NCBI GenBank assembly: GCA_046349515.1
Contig: JAXMCE010000017.1
Location: 4,703 to 68,702, forward strand
From: JBGPGW01 sp046349515
GTDB lineage: Bacteria > Pseudomonadota > Alphaproteobacteria > CADEGL01
Direction of reading: 5' to 3'
Length of the DNA: 64,000 nucleotides
Positions 16,785-25,740 of this stretch are shown here, piece after piece. A model generated the notes under the pieces. The model did not search any database and had not been told where the DNA came from. It saw only the letters and a list, made by a program, of their open reading frames with translations. Every line of letters begins with the position of its first letter. The first letter of the stretch is position 1. The translations under genes and the position numbers were made by a program.

Positions 16785-17323
16785 GTCTTCAGCTTCGCCA
16801 AACCGCGGCGAATCCAGCTCTTGACCGTGCCCAAAGGGGCATCGAGCTGGTCCACCAATTCAGAATGATTATAGCCCAAACAATAGGCCATCAGCACGGC
16901 CTTGCGCTCGGCCAGCCTAAGCTTCTCCAAACACACGGAAATCGCGCTCGCCGCTTCGCGCTGCTGCGTCCGGTCCGCCGGATCGGCCAGAGTCGCCGCA
17001 AGATGGCCCTCGAGATCCCCCTCGCTGGCGGCCAAGGGATCAGTGCGCTGTTGGCGCAGCCGGTTGATGGCCGCATTGCGCGTGATGCTGATCATCCAGG
17101 TCATGGCCTGGCCCCGATCAGGGCTATAGCTCGCCGCATGCCGCCAAATCCGCACGAATGCCTCTTGGAGGACCTCCTCGGCCCAATCCCGCCTTCTCAA
17201 GATACGCAGGCAGACCGAAAAAAGTTTCGCGGCAGCCAGGCCATAGAGCTCATCGAAGGCGGAATTTTCGCCCCTGCCGCAGGCTGCCAGGAGGGAGACG
17301 AGGGCACCCTGGGCTTCGCTCAT
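16769..17323 (-). CDS. ECF RNA polymerase sigma factor
   Basis: A 184-residue group IV sigma factor. Region 2 spans about 25-95 (L-R-R-R-D-W-A-E-E-V-L-Q-E-A-F-V-R-I-W; T-W-M-I-S-I-T-R-N-A-A-I-N-R-L-R), and region 4 about 130-180 (E-R-K-A-V-L-M-A-Y-C-L-G-Y-N-H-S-E-L; L-G-T-V-K-S-W-I-R-R-G-L-A-K-L). It is followed by the overlapping cupin anti-sigma gene, so it belongs with the RpoE/SigK type regulated by ChrR- or RskA-like partners. I could not find a matching ECF promoter by eye upstream of the gene. Confidence 0.95.
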   Translation of the reverse strand: MSEAQGALVSLLAACGRGENSAFDELYGLAAAKLFSVCLRILRRRDWAEEVLQEAFVRIWRHAASYSPDRGQAMTWMISITRNAAINRLRQQRTDPLAASEGDLEGHLAATLADPADRTQQREAASAISVCLEKLRLAERKAVLMAYCLGYNHSELVDQLDAPLGTVKSWIRRGLAKLKTCLEA

Positions 17324-17401
17324 CGGCCGCCGTCCGCGCGCGCCGACGGTCGATTGCAGTCATGGTTAACGTGAAACCCGTTGCGGGCTCGCTGAAACGG
17401 C

Positions 17402-18121
17402 TCAGTGCTTTGCCTTGTGCCTCGCCGCATCCTCTCCCCCGAGATAGTAGTGCGTCGTCGGCTTGAGTTCGTGGTCGAGCTCGTAGACGAGCGGAACCCC
17501 TGTCGGAATCTCGAGCTTGGGGATGGCCTCGTCCGAGACCGAGTCGAGATATTTGACGAGCCCCCTCAAGCTGTTGCCGTGCGCCGCGATGAGGAGGCGC
17601 TTGCCCGCGCGAAGCTCGGGCGCGATTGCATCGTGCCAATACGGCAGCACGCGCGCGATCGTGTCCTTCAAGCTCTCGGTGCGCGGCCGCTCGTGGGGCG
17701 CGAGGTCCGCATAGCGCGGATCGGCGTTCGATGAACGCTCATCACCAGCCTCGAGCGAGGGCGGTCGCGTGTCGAAGCTCCGTCGCCAGACGAAGACCTG
17801 CTCGTCGCCGTACTTCTTCGCGGTCTCTGCCTTGTTGAGTCCTTGGAGGGCGCCGTAGTGACGCTCATTGAGGCGCCAGCTGTGGTGGATGGGCAGCCAC
17901 ATCCGGTCCATTTCCTCGAGCGCCAGCCACAGAGTCTTGATCGCGCGCTTGAGGACGGAGGTGAAGCAGAGATCGAAATCGAGGCCGGCTTCGGCCATGG
18001 CGCGGCCTGCCGTGCGCGCCTCGGCGACCCCTTGGTCCGAAAGGTCGACATCGGTCCAACCTGTGAACCGGTTGTCCTTGTTCCAGACGCTCTGGCCGTG
18101 ACGGAGGAGGACGAGTTTCAT
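17402..18121 (-). CDS. gpmA: 2,3-bisphosphoglycerate-dependent phosphoglycerate mutase
   Basis: The glycolytic enzyme converts 3- to 2-phosphoglycerate via a phosphohistidine. The N-terminus reads L-V-L-L-R-H-G-Q-S-V-W-N, with His8 the phosphorylated residue; F-T-G-W-T-D-V-D-L-S and N-E-R-H-Y-G-A-L-Q-G follow, and the second histidine is in A-A-H-G-N-S-L-R-G. The long C-terminal insertions (R-R-S-F-D-T-R-P-P) mark true dPGM rather than a general phosphatase. The 239-residue length fits the family. It appears monocistronic and divergent from the FAD oxidoreductase gene. Confidence 0.96.
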   Translation of the reverse strand: MKLVLLRHGQSVWNKDNRFTGWTDVDLSDQGVAEARTAGRAMAEAGLDFDLCFTSVLKRAIKTLWLALEEMDRMWLPIHHSWRLNERHYGALQGLNKAETAKKYGDEQVFVWRRSFDTRPPSLEAGDERSSNADPRYADLAPHERPRTESLKDTIARVLPYWHDAIAPELRAGKRLLIAAHGNSLRGLVKYLDSVSDEAIPKLEIPTGVPLVYELDHELKPTTHYYLGGEDAARHKAKH

Positions 18122-18237
18122 CGGGGTCTCGCGGAGCCGTGTTTATAGGTCACTCCTCGCCCTGTCCAGCCGCTCGCGATCGGTTGTGGCCGAGCGCCCC
18201 GGCCCGCTAGATTCGGACTCGCAAAGGGGAGAGAGCC

Positions 18238-19827
18238 ATGGCCGGGCAATACGACGCGATCATCATCGGCGGGGGTCACAACGGTCTGGCCTGCGGCGCT
18301 TATCTCGCCAAGGCGGGCCTCAAGACGCTCGTCCTCGAGCGCCGTCCCATCCTCGGTGGCGCCGCGGCGACCGAGGAAGTCGTTCCGGGCTTCCGCATGT
18401 CGCTGGCCTCCTACCTCTTCGGCATGATGCCGAAGCGCGTCATCGACGAACTCGATCTTTTCAACAACGGGCTCACAATCCTGCCCTGCAAGGGCATCTT
18501 CCATCCGACCGAGGACGGCGGTGCTCTCGTCGTCCATGACGACGAGGCGACGACGCAACGCTCTTTCGCGCGTCTCTCGAAGCACGACGCCGAAGCCTAC
18601 GCCGACTACAACGCCTACATGGCCGACGTGACCTCGATCGTGCGCCCGCTCATGTTCGAGACTCCCTTCGATCCCTCGCGCCGCGACTGGCGCGGCTACA
18701 AGGACATGGCGAGTTTCGTCTGGCGGCACCGGAAGATCGGCGGAAAGTTCTTCCGCCTTGCCGATCTCTTCACGATGAGCAGCTACGACTTCCTCTCGCA
18801 GTGGTTCGAGAACGATTCGATCAAGGCGGCCTTGGGATACCAGTCCTCGGTCGGTACCTACGCCTCGCTCAAATCGCCGGGATCGGCCTATGTGCTGCTT
18901 CACCATATTCTCGCGCATGACGTCGAAGTGGGCTGGGGCTTCGCCAAGGGCGGCATGGGCGCCATCTCGGCCGCGATCGCCAATGTGGGCCAACGCCACG
19001 GCATGGAGGTGAAGCTGGATGCGCCCGTGGCCAAGGTGATCGTGAAGGGCGGGCGGGCGACAGGCGTCGTGACGACGGCCGGCGACACCTACGAGGCCAA
19101 GCTCGTCGCGTCCAATGCGCATGCGAAGCCGCTCTTCGAATCGCTCGTGGGCCGAGAGCACCTTCCAGCGGAATTGATGGCCGACCTTGCCCGATTCCGT
19201 ACGTTCTCGACGGCCTTCAAGCTCAACATCGCGTGCGATGCCGTGCCGCGCTTCAAGGCGTTCGATGCGGCTTCGACCGGGCTCGACTACCCGGATTTCA
19301 CCCATATCGGACCGGACGTCGACTACATGGAACGCGCCTACGACGACGCGAAATACGGCTGGTACTCATCGCGCCCGTTCCTCTCGCCGGTCGTGCCCAC
19401 GATCCACGACGATTCGCTCGCACCCAAGGGCAAGCACGTCGTCAACATCTTCGGCGGCCACGCGCCCTACGAGCTGAAGAACGGCGTATGGGCGAACGAG
19501 CGCGACAATTTCGTCAAGAACGTCATGGCCGTGATGGATGAGCACGCGCCTGGCTTCTCGTCCTCGGTCATCGACATGCAGGTGCTGCTCCCGCCCGATC
19601 TCGAGGAGATCATCGGCCTGCCGCAGGGGCACATCTTCCACGGCGAGATCACGCCCGACCAGCTGTTCTTCAAGCGCCCCGTGCCGCACTACGCGGACTA
19701 TCGGAGCCCTGTCGTCGGGCTCTATCAATGCGGGTCCTCGACCCATCCGGGGGGCGGGGTCACTGGCGTGCCGGGACGGAACGCCGCACGCGAAATCCTC
19801 AAAGATTGGCCGCGATTGCGGCGCTAG
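18238..19827 (+). CDS. Phytoene-desaturase-related NAD(P)/FAD-dependent oxidoreductase
   Basis: The 529-residue flavoprotein begins with a dinucleotide-binding fold (I-I-I-G-G-G-H-N-G-L-A-C-G-A-Y-L) followed by V-L-E-R-R-P-I-L-G-G-A-A, and ends with the second FAD-contact motif C-G-S-S-T-H-P-G-G-G-V-T-G-V-P-G-R-N-A-A. This places it in the COG1233 carotenoid-desaturase/isomerase-like group. No carotenoid genes (crtB, crtE) are nearby and the second FAD gene downstream suggests another substrate, so the role is unknown. GGGGAGAG just ahead of ATG 18238 is a good ribosome binding site. Confidence 0.87.
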   Translation: MAGQYDAIIIGGGHNGLACGAYLAKAGLKTLVLERRPILGGAAATEEVVPGFRMSLASYLFGMMPKRVIDELDLFNNGLTILPCKGIFHPTEDGGALVVHDDEATTQRSFARLSKHDAEAYADYNAYMADVTSIVRPLMFETPFDPSRRDWRGYKDMASFVWRHRKIGGKFFRLADLFTMSSYDFLSQWFENDSIKAALGYQSSVGTYASLKSPGSAYVLLHHILAHDVEVGWGFAKGGMGAISAAIANVGQRHGMEVKLDAPVAKVIVKGGRATGVVTTAGDTYEAKLVASNAHAKPLFESLVGREHLPAELMADLARFRTFSTAFKLNIACDAVPRFKAFDAASTGLDYPDFTHIGPDVDYMERAYDDAKYGWYSSRPFLSPVVPTIHDDSLAPKGKHVVNIFGGHAPYELKNGVWANERDNFVKNVMAVMDEHAPGFSSSVIDMQVLLPPDLEEIIGLPQGHIFHGEITPDQLFFKRPVPHYADYRSPVVGLYQCGSSTHPGGGVTGVPGRNAAREILKDWPRLRR

Positions 19828-19955
19828 CCGATGGGCGCCTGAGGTCCGCGAAGAGAATAGGCGCGACTCCTTCCGATCACCGCACGGCGCATTGTCGGCG
19901 ACAGCGCCGCACGGCTAAGGTGTCGGCCGCTTGAGAAGGGAAGGGGCGAGACTTC

Positions 19956-21110
19956 ATGCGGGAATGCGATTTTCTCATCGTTGGCGCGGGCATCGCCGGC
20001 GCTTCGGCCGGCTACTGGCTCGCGAAGACGCACCGGGTCATTCTGCTCGAACGCGAAGAGCAGCCCGGCTACCACACGACCGGCCGTTCGGTCGCTGTCT
20101 ACACCGAGGCTTATGGGCCGCGGGTCATCCGCGCGCTCGCCATTGCCGGGGGGCCGTTCTTCCAGACGCCGCCCGCGGGATTCACCGACGTGCCCCTCTG
20201 CCATCCGCACGGCCTCATGTTCGTCGCGCGCGAGGATCAGAAGACGGTGCTCTACGATGCGCTCAAGGCCGTGCAGCCGCTCTCGCCCAGCATCCACGAG
20301 ATCAGCGTGGACGAGGCCGTCCGCACGGTGCCGGTGCTGAAGCGCGACTACCTCGCGGCCTGCTTTCTCGATCCGAACACCATGGCCCTCGACGTCAATG
20401 CCATCCACCAGGGTTATCTCAGGGGCCTCAAGGCCGCGGGCGGGGAGATTGTGACGGATGCCGAAGCCCAGCACCTCGAACGAAAGGGCGGCAAGTGGCA
20501 TGTGCGCACGCCCGCGGGCGATTTCGCCGCCCCGGTCGTCATCAACGCCGCGGGCGCCTGGGCCGACGTCCTGGCCGAGCGGGTCGGTGCGCGCACGATT
20601 GGAATCGTGCCCAAGCGCCGCACCGTGATCGCCTTCGCGCCGCCGGCCGGGACCGACACGAGTCACTGGCCGGTCGTGTTCGACACCGAGGAGCAGTTCT
20701 ATTTCAAGGCCGATGCCGGGACCGTACTGGGATCACCGGCCGATGAGACGCCCTCGCCGCCGACCGATGCACAGCCCGAGGAGATCGACATTGCGCTCAC
20801 GATCGACAGGCTCGAGCGCGCGACGACGATGCAGGTTCGGCGCATCATCCGGAAATGGGCTGGACTTAGAAGTTTCGTCACGGACGGTGTCCCGGTCGCG
20901 GGCTACGACCCACATGTCGAGGGCTATTTCTGGCTGGCGGGGCAGGGAGGCTACGGCATCGAGACCTCGGTCGGCCTCTCGCGCTGTGCGGCCGGGCTGG
21001 TAACAGGCAAAGGCCTGCCGGACGAGGTCAAGGCGCTCGGCGTCGCCGAGCGCGATCTCGCACCCCAGCGCCTCTGGGACGGCACGGCGGTTGCGGCAAG
21101 CCACCACTGA
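19956..21110 (+). CDS. FAD-dependent oxidoreductase, DAO family
   Basis: The 384-residue protein has the N-terminal Rossmann motif F-L-I-V-G-A-G-I-A-G-A-S-A-G-Y-W and the DAO-family layout ending with W-A-G-L-R-S-F-V-T-D-G-V-P-V-A-G-Y and the Q-G-G-Y-G-I-E-T-S segment. Relatives oxidise glycine, sarcosine, D-amino acids or dimethylglycine to imines with reduction of O2 or a quinone. The substrate cannot be read from sequence. It starts 128 bp after the first flavoprotein gene on the same strand and ends at a symmetrical terminator against the flavin monooxygenase gene. Confidence 0.88.
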   Translation: MRECDFLIVGAGIAGASAGYWLAKTHRVILLEREEQPGYHTTGRSVAVYTEAYGPRVIRALAIAGGPFFQTPPAGFTDVPLCHPHGLMFVAREDQKTVLYDALKAVQPLSPSIHEISVDEAVRTVPVLKRDYLAACFLDPNTMALDVNAIHQGYLRGLKAAGGEIVTDAEAQHLERKGGKWHVRTPAGDFAAPVVINAAGAWADVLAERVGARTIGIVPKRRTVIAFAPPAGTDTSHWPVVFDTEEQFYFKADAGTVLGSPADETPSPPTDAQPEEIDIALTIDRLERATTMQVRRIIRKWAGLRSFVTDGVPVAGYDPHVEGYFWLAGQGGYGIETSVGLSRCAAGLVTGKGLPDEVKALGVAERDLAPQRLWDGTAVAASHH

Positions 21111-21118
21111 AAAGACGA

Positions 21119-21146
21119 GCGCCCGCGGGACATCTCCCGCGGGCGC
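21119..21146. terminator. 12-bp perfect stem between convergent genes
   Basis: GCGCCCGCGGGA (21119-21130), loop CATC, TCCCGCGGGCGC (21135-21146). It sits 8 bp after the stop of the DAO gene and 21 bp after the stop of the convergent flavoenzyme gene. Read on the minus strand it is followed by TCGTCTTTTC; the plus side lacks a T-tract. Probably serves both genes, best for the minus-strand one. Confidence 0.65.
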
Positions 21147-21167
21147 CGTCGTCCCGTCCCGATCCGT

Positions 21168-22301
21168 TCAGGCGGCCGCTTTCAATTGCGGCATCACCTT
21201 CGTCGCGAACAGCTCCATGCTGTTCAAAATCAGGCGCTGGTTCATCGTCGGCAAGGCCAGATCGGCGAGGAGGTTCTCGACGCCGCCGACTTCGCGCAAT
21301 TCGTTGAGGCGCTCCGCCACATAGTCCGGCGGGCCAATGACGATGTTGCCCCGCTCCGCAAGGAACTCGTAGCACATCTTTTCGGTCGGCTTGGGTTGTT
21401 CGCCCGGATTCATGAACATGGAGAGGCCGCGGAACGGATTGTTGTAAAGGAACACGAAGGACGCGCTCTCGCGCGCCTCGCGCTCGGCTTGCTCCATGGT
21501 CGGCGCGACGTAGATCTGGCGCAGGACGCTGATGTGCTTCTTCGGGTCGACCGGGCGCCCGTCGAATTTCGAGCGGTGCTCCGCGTACATCTTGGCGTAG
21601 GCGTTGATCGCCTTCGGTGGCGGCTGCCAAAGCTGCACGTTGATCCCGTTCTTGGCCGCGAATTCGATCGAGCCCGGGCTTGAGCACACCTGATAGAGCG
21701 GTGGATACGGCTTTTGGAGCGGCTTAGGGACGATGCTGAGCTTCGTCACGCGCTCGCCGTCCCGCCAGCGCTCATCCGACGGAAACATGGGATGCTTCCA
21801 GGTCGTCGTCGGTGCCGGGAAGGTGTAGTTCGGACCCTGGTGGCTGAAGAACTCCTCTGTCCACGCCTTCTTCAGGATCTCGAGCGTTTCACGGAACAGT
21901 TCCATCAACGTGTCGGAGTTCCTGGGATCGGCATTCGGATGGAAGTTGGGACCCTCCCGCGGCCAGACGCCGCGGCCGACCGAGATGTCGAGCCGGCCTC
22001 CGAGCAGGTGGTCGAGCGTCGCCAGGTCTTCCGCGAGCCGAAGCGGATGCCACCACGGCAGGATGACCGCGCAGAGACCCATGCGCAGCCGCTTCGTGCG
22101 TTGTCCCAAATCCGACGCGATCAGGATTGGATTGGGGATGTTGCCCATGCCCTCGGGGCCGAAGTGATGTTCGGCCAGCCAGACATTGTCGAAGCCGGCC
22201 TGGTCGGCGAACACCGCCTGTTCGCGCAGGTTCTTGATGATCTCGGGATAGGTCCGCGTATTGCCCGGGTCGGCCAGGGTCGTGAAAAGACTGTAGCGCA
22301 T
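21168..22301 (-). CDS. LLM-class flavin-dependent oxidoreductase (luciferase-like)
   Basis: A 377-residue TIM-barrel monooxygenase of the bacterial luciferase family: N-terminal E-Q-A-V-F-A-D-Q-A-G-F-D-N-V-W-L-A-E-H-H-F-G, the R-L-R-M-G-L-C-A-V-I-L-P-W-W-H-P-L-R-L-A-E-D block and G-R-G-V-W-P-R-E. Such enzymes use reduced flavin supplied by a reductase to oxidise aldehydes, sulfonates, polyketides or xenobiotics. The ATG at 22301 is chosen from the family start; the frame continues upstream into the acyl-CoA dehydrogenase gene as noncoding. It is the last gene of a minus-strand cluster with two acyl-CoA dehydrogenases and an enoyl-CoA hydratase, suggesting a degradation route. Confidence 0.9.
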   Translation of the reverse strand: MRYSLFTTLADPGNTRTYPEIIKNLREQAVFADQAGFDNVWLAEHHFGPEGMGNIPNPILIASDLGQRTKRLRMGLCAVILPWWHPLRLAEDLATLDHLLGGRLDISVGRGVWPREGPNFHPNADPRNSDTLMELFRETLEILKKAWTEEFFSHQGPNYTFPAPTTTWKHPMFPSDERWRDGERVTKLSIVPKPLQKPYPPLYQVCSSPGSIEFAAKNGINVQLWQPPPKAINAYAKMYAEHRSKFDGRPVDPKKHISVLRQIYVAPTMEQAEREARESASFVFLYNNPFRGLSMFMNPGEQPKPTEKMCYEFLAERGNIVIGPPDYVAERLNELREVGGVENLLADLALPTMNQRLILNSMELFATKVMPQLKAAA

Positions 22302-22399
22302 GGCGTGTCTCCTCTCGGTCTGGAACGATAGCAACGCGTCCCTCGCCGCCGCAAGGTGGCGTTCCCGACCCGGCCTTTGGCCGCGACTGCCTCTCGCTC

Positions 22400-23563
22400 T
22401 CAGGCGCGCCGCAGCCCCAGGCGGTTGGCGATGTTGTTCTTCTGGATGGCGGAGGAGCCGCCCGCGATGTTGAACACCAGGATGTCGCGGACGTAGCGCT
22501 CCATGTCGACGCCTTTGACGCAGCCATAGGCGCCCATCACGCGCTGGCACGCCAAGACGATGTCCTCGGCCGTCTCGGAGACGAAGAGTTTCGCCATCGA
22601 ACTTTCGACCCCGCAGGGCTTGTCCTCGTTCGCGAGCCAGCTCGCTTGCTGGAGCACCAGCCGCGCGGCAAGAAGTCGCGTCTTCGCGTCGGCCAAGGCG
22701 TGACGCACCGATTGGTGCGCGCCGATCGGCTGGCCGAACTGTTTGCGCTCGAAGCTGTAGGTCCAGGCGTCATCGAGCGCCGCCGTCGCGAGGCCCAGGG
22801 CCATGGCGGCGACCTCGAGCTTCTCGACGTCGAGGGCCGGCCCCGCGAGCATGGGCCAACCGCGGTTCCAGCCCGCCTCTTCGCCGACCACGTTCTCGAC
22901 CGGCACTTCGACATTGTCGAAGACGACGTCGGTGAGCGTGGCGCCGCGCATGCCGATGCCGTCCATGCGCGTGATCGCGACCCCGGCGCTCTCCCGAGGG
23001 ACCAGCACGAAGGAGAGATTCTCGTAGCGCCGCGCCGAGGGATCGGTCCGGACGAGCGTGTAGATGTAGTCGGCGACCGAGGCGCCGGTGCAGAACCGCT
23101 TGGCACCGTTCACGATGACGCGGTCGCCTTTTCGCTCGGCGCGGGTCGTGACACTCGCGAGGTCGGCGCCCACATCGGGCTCGGTGAGCCCGTAAGCGAA
23201 GAGGATCTCGCCCTTGGCAAGCCGGGGCAGGAAAGCGCGCTTCTGGCGCTCGGACCCCGCCGCCAGGATGTTCATGCCGCCGTAGCAGGCGCACATGATG
23301 TAGGGCACGGCAATCGCAAGGCTGCGCCGCGAGAGTTCCTCGATCGTCGCCATGGTCGCGGCGATGTCGCGTCCGTTTCCGCCGTATTCCTCGGGGATCG
23401 TCGAGCCCGTGACGCCCAACGCCACGAGCTTGCCGAACACCTCGCGAGGGAAGCGGTCCTCGGCGTCCCAGCGCTGCGCGGCCGCGCGTGGCATTTCCGC
23501 CTCGACGAAACGCTGGAGCGTCTCGCGCAGCATCACGATGTGTTCGGGTTCCTCGAAATCCAT
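22400..23563 (-). CDS. Acyl-CoA dehydrogenase, paralogue 1
   Basis: The 387-residue flavoenzyme introduces a C2-C3 double bond in an acyl-CoA. Typical blocks are present: Y-G-L-T-E-P-D-V-G-A-D, V-N-G-A-K-R-F-C-T-G-A, R-K-Q-F-G-Q-P-I and the C-terminal R-Y-V-R-D-I-L. At the usual catalytic-Glu position (Y-E-G-T) it reads I-A-G-G-S, so that Glu is missing; instead L-D-V-E-K-L-E-V-A-A offers a Glu where isovaleryl-CoA and long-chain dehydrogenases carry theirs. That suggests a branched or long substrate. It follows paralogue 2 after only 6 bp. Confidence 0.93.
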   Translation of the reverse strand: MDFEEPEHIVMLRETLQRFVEAEMPRAAAQRWDAEDRFPREVFGKLVALGVTGSTIPEEYGGNGRDIAATMATIEELSRRSLAIAVPYIMCACYGGMNILAAGSERQKRAFLPRLAKGEILFAYGLTEPDVGADLASVTTRAERKGDRVIVNGAKRFCTGASVADYIYTLVRTDPSARRYENLSFVLVPRESAGVAITRMDGIGMRGATLTDVVFDNVEVPVENVVGEEAGWNRGWPMLAGPALDVEKLEVAAMALGLATAALDDAWTYSFERKQFGQPIGAHQSVRHALADAKTRLLAARLVLQQASWLANEDKPCGVESSMAKLFVSETAEDIVLACQRVMGAYGCVKGVDMERYVRDILVFNIAGGSSAIQKNNIANRLGLRRA

Positions 23564-23569
23564 GGCGTC

Positions 23570-24730
23570 CTACCGCGGAAGGCCCAAGCGATTGGCGATG
23601 TTGTTGCGCTGAATCGCCGAGCTACCGCCGATGATGGGCAGGAGCAGAACGTCGCGAACATGGCGCTCCAGGTCGAAGCCTTCGGCATAGCCATAGGCGC
23701 CGAGCACCGTCTGGCAGGTGAGGACGATGTCCTTCGCCATTTCGGTGACGAAGAGCTTGGCCATCGAGCTTTCGACGCCGCAGGGCAAGCGCCGGTCGGC
23801 GCGCCAGGCCGCGTGGTACATCATGAGGCGCGCCGCATGGAGCTTGGTGCGAGCGTCCGCCAGCATGTGCCGGATCGACTGATACGCCGAAACAGGCTTG
23901 CCGAACTGTTGTCGCTCCTGGCTGTAGGTCCAGGCGTCTTCGATCGCGGCTTCGGCGATGCCGATGCCGATCGCCGCCACTTCGAGCTTCTCGACGTCGA
24001 GCGTCGGGCCCGCGAGCATGGACCAACCGTTGTTCCAGCCTGCCTCGCCGCCGACGATGTTGGCCGACGGGATCTCGACATCCTCGAAAGTCACGTCGTA
24101 GGAGGGGAAGCCCTTGAGGCCGAGGGTCCCGATGGGAGTCATGTCGATTCCCGGCCGGTCGGATGGCACGAGGAGAAGCGAGAGGTTCCGGTAGCGCGGC
24201 TCGTTCCGGTCGCTTCTGACGAGGAGATAGATGTAGTCGGCGATCTTGGCGCCGGTGAGGAAGCGCTTGGCGCCATTGATGACGACCACATCGCCCCGCC
24301 GGTCGGCGGTGGTCTTCACGCTTGCGAGATCGGCGCCCACATCGGGCTCGGTGAGGCCGTAGGCGAACAGGAGCTCGCCGCGCGCGAGTCTCGGCAGAAG
24401 CGATCGCCTCTGCTCCTCCGAGCCGCTCTCGAGGATGTTCATTCCGCCGTAGCAGGCGCAATTGATGTAGGAGACAGCGACGGGGAAGCTGCGCTTGGCC
24501 AGTTCCTCGATCGTGACCATGGTGGCCAGAATGTCGCGGCCGGAGCCGCCATACTCCTCGGGGATGGTCGAGCCGAAGATGCCAAGCGGCGCCAGCTTCT
24601 CGAAGATGTGGCGCGGGAACTCGTCGGCCTTGTCCCAGCGCGCGACCTCGGCCCGCGGCATTTCCTGCGCGACAAAGCGCCGCAGCACCTCGCGCAACTG
24701 GGTGATGTGATCGGGTTCGGTGAAATCCAT
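23570..24730 (-). CDS. Acyl-CoA dehydrogenase, paralogue 2
   Basis: A 386-residue sister of the next gene, colinear along its whole length with the same ends (M-D-F at the start, S-A-I-Q-x-N-N-I-A-N-R-L-G-L at the end). It too lacks the Y-E-G-T glutamate (I-I-G-G-S) and keeps L-D-V-E-K-L-E-V-A-A, the alternative base position. The tandem pair probably arose by duplication and could form a hetero-oligomer or handle successive substrates. It lies 37 bp downstream of the enoyl-CoA hydratase gene and heads the dehydrogenase pair. Confidence 0.93.
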   Translation of the reverse strand: MDFTEPDHITQLREVLRRFVAQEMPRAEVARWDKADEFPRHIFEKLAPLGIFGSTIPEEYGGSGRDILATMVTIEELAKRSFPVAVSYINCACYGGMNILESGSEEQRRSLLPRLARGELLFAYGLTEPDVGADLASVKTTADRRGDVVVINGAKRFLTGAKIADYIYLLVRSDRNEPRYRNLSLLLVPSDRPGIDMTPIGTLGLKGFPSYDVTFEDVEIPSANIVGGEAGWNNGWSMLAGPTLDVEKLEVAAIGIGIAEAAIEDAWTYSQERQQFGKPVSAYQSIRHMLADARTKLHAARLMMYHAAWRADRRLPCGVESSMAKLFVTEMAKDIVLTCQTVLGAYGYAEGFDLERHVRDVLLLPIIGGSSAIQRNNIANRLGLPR

Positions 24731-24767
24731 CGTGAGGCCCGGTGCGTGCGGGTCCTGCTAACCGCGC

Positions 24768-25562
24768 TCAGCGCCCGGTGAACTTAGGCTTTCGCTTTTC
24801 CCGGAAGGCGGTCACGGCCTCCTGATGGTCGGCTGTGCTGTTGGTCACCGTCTCATAGGCGATGCTCGCATCCATGATCGAATGGGCAAGCTGGCGGAGG
24901 CCGATGTTGACGGCCGTCTTTGAGTATCGAATGGCCTGGGTCGCTCCGGCGGCGATGCGCTCGGCGAATCCATAGACGCGCGAATCGAGCTCCGATTCCG
25001 GCACGGCGTGGTTGACGAGGCCGATGCGCGCGGCCTCGGCTCCCGTGAGCACGTCGCCCGTCATGAGGAATTCCTTCGCGCGCGCATAGCCGATGAGTTG
25101 CGGCCAAATGACGGCTCCGCCGTCACCTGCGACAAGGCCCACGGCCACGTGCGGGTCGGCGATCTTGGCGGTCTCGGTCGCGAAAATGACATCGCAGAAG
25201 AGCGCCATCGTCGTGCCAAGGCCCATGGCCGCGCCGTTGATGCGGGCGATGATCGGTTTTTCGCAATCGAGGATGCCGAACACGATCTTCTTGGCTTCGA
25301 CGCGCGTGCGCTCCCACTTGGCCTTGTCGTCGATCATCTCCTGCATCCAGTTGATGTCGCCGCCGGCGGAAAACGCCTTGCCGGCACCCGTGAGCACGAT
25401 GACGTCCGCTTCCGGGTCTTCGGCCACGTCGTAGAAGACCCGCCCCAACTCCTCGTGGAGGACCGCCTCGATCGCGTTGAGGACTTCGGGCCTGTTCATG
25501 GTGATGGTGAGGATCCGTCCCCGCCGGTCGAATTTGAGCCGTTTGTAGCTGGCGTAGCTCAC
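24768..25562 (-). CDS. Enoyl-CoA hydratase/isomerase family protein
   Basis: A crotonase-fold enzyme of about 264 residues. N-R-P-E-V-L-N-A-I begins the fold, G-A-G-K-A-F-S-A-G-G-D-I is the first oxyanion-hole strand, and A-A-M-G-L-G-T-T-M-A-L-F-C-D is the second. It would hydrate or isomerise the product of the neighbouring acyl-CoA dehydrogenases. I place the start at GTG 25562, after GGGGGA; an in-frame start at 25604 would add 14 unconserved residues. It is first in the minus-strand cluster ending with the flavin monooxygenase, consistent with a catabolic operon. Confidence 0.9.
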   Translation of the reverse strand: MSYASYKRLKFDRRGRILTITMNRPEVLNAIEAVLHEELGRVFYDVAEDPEADVIVLTGAGKAFSAGGDINWMQEMIDDKAKWERTRVEAKKIVFGILDCEKPIIARINGAAMGLGTTMALFCDVIFATETAKIADPHVAVGLVAGDGGAVIWPQLIGYARAKEFLMTGDVLTGAEAARIGLVNHAVPESELDSRVYGFAERIAAGATQAIRYSKTAVNIGLRQLAHSIMDASIAYETVTNSTADHQEAVTAFREKRKPKFTGR

Positions 25563-25740
25563 CCCATTTCCCCCTGTCGGCCATGGCCGTGACCTCATTG
25601 TCACGGCCCGTCATGAAGCCGGCGCATCGTGCCCAAAGTCGCGGCCGGGCGAAAGGCGGCCTGGTGCGACGGTTTGTCCCTTTTCTCTGCCACGCCTTCG
25701 AGATGCCCGTCTATCCGCTTGGGCCCATTGGAGAGAAGAG

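Noticed and set aside
22646..24781. A 711-residue plus-strand open frame across both acyl-CoA dehydrogenases
   Set aside because: Antisense to two conserved enzymes; its internal similarity between halves simply mirrors the paralogue pair on the other strand.
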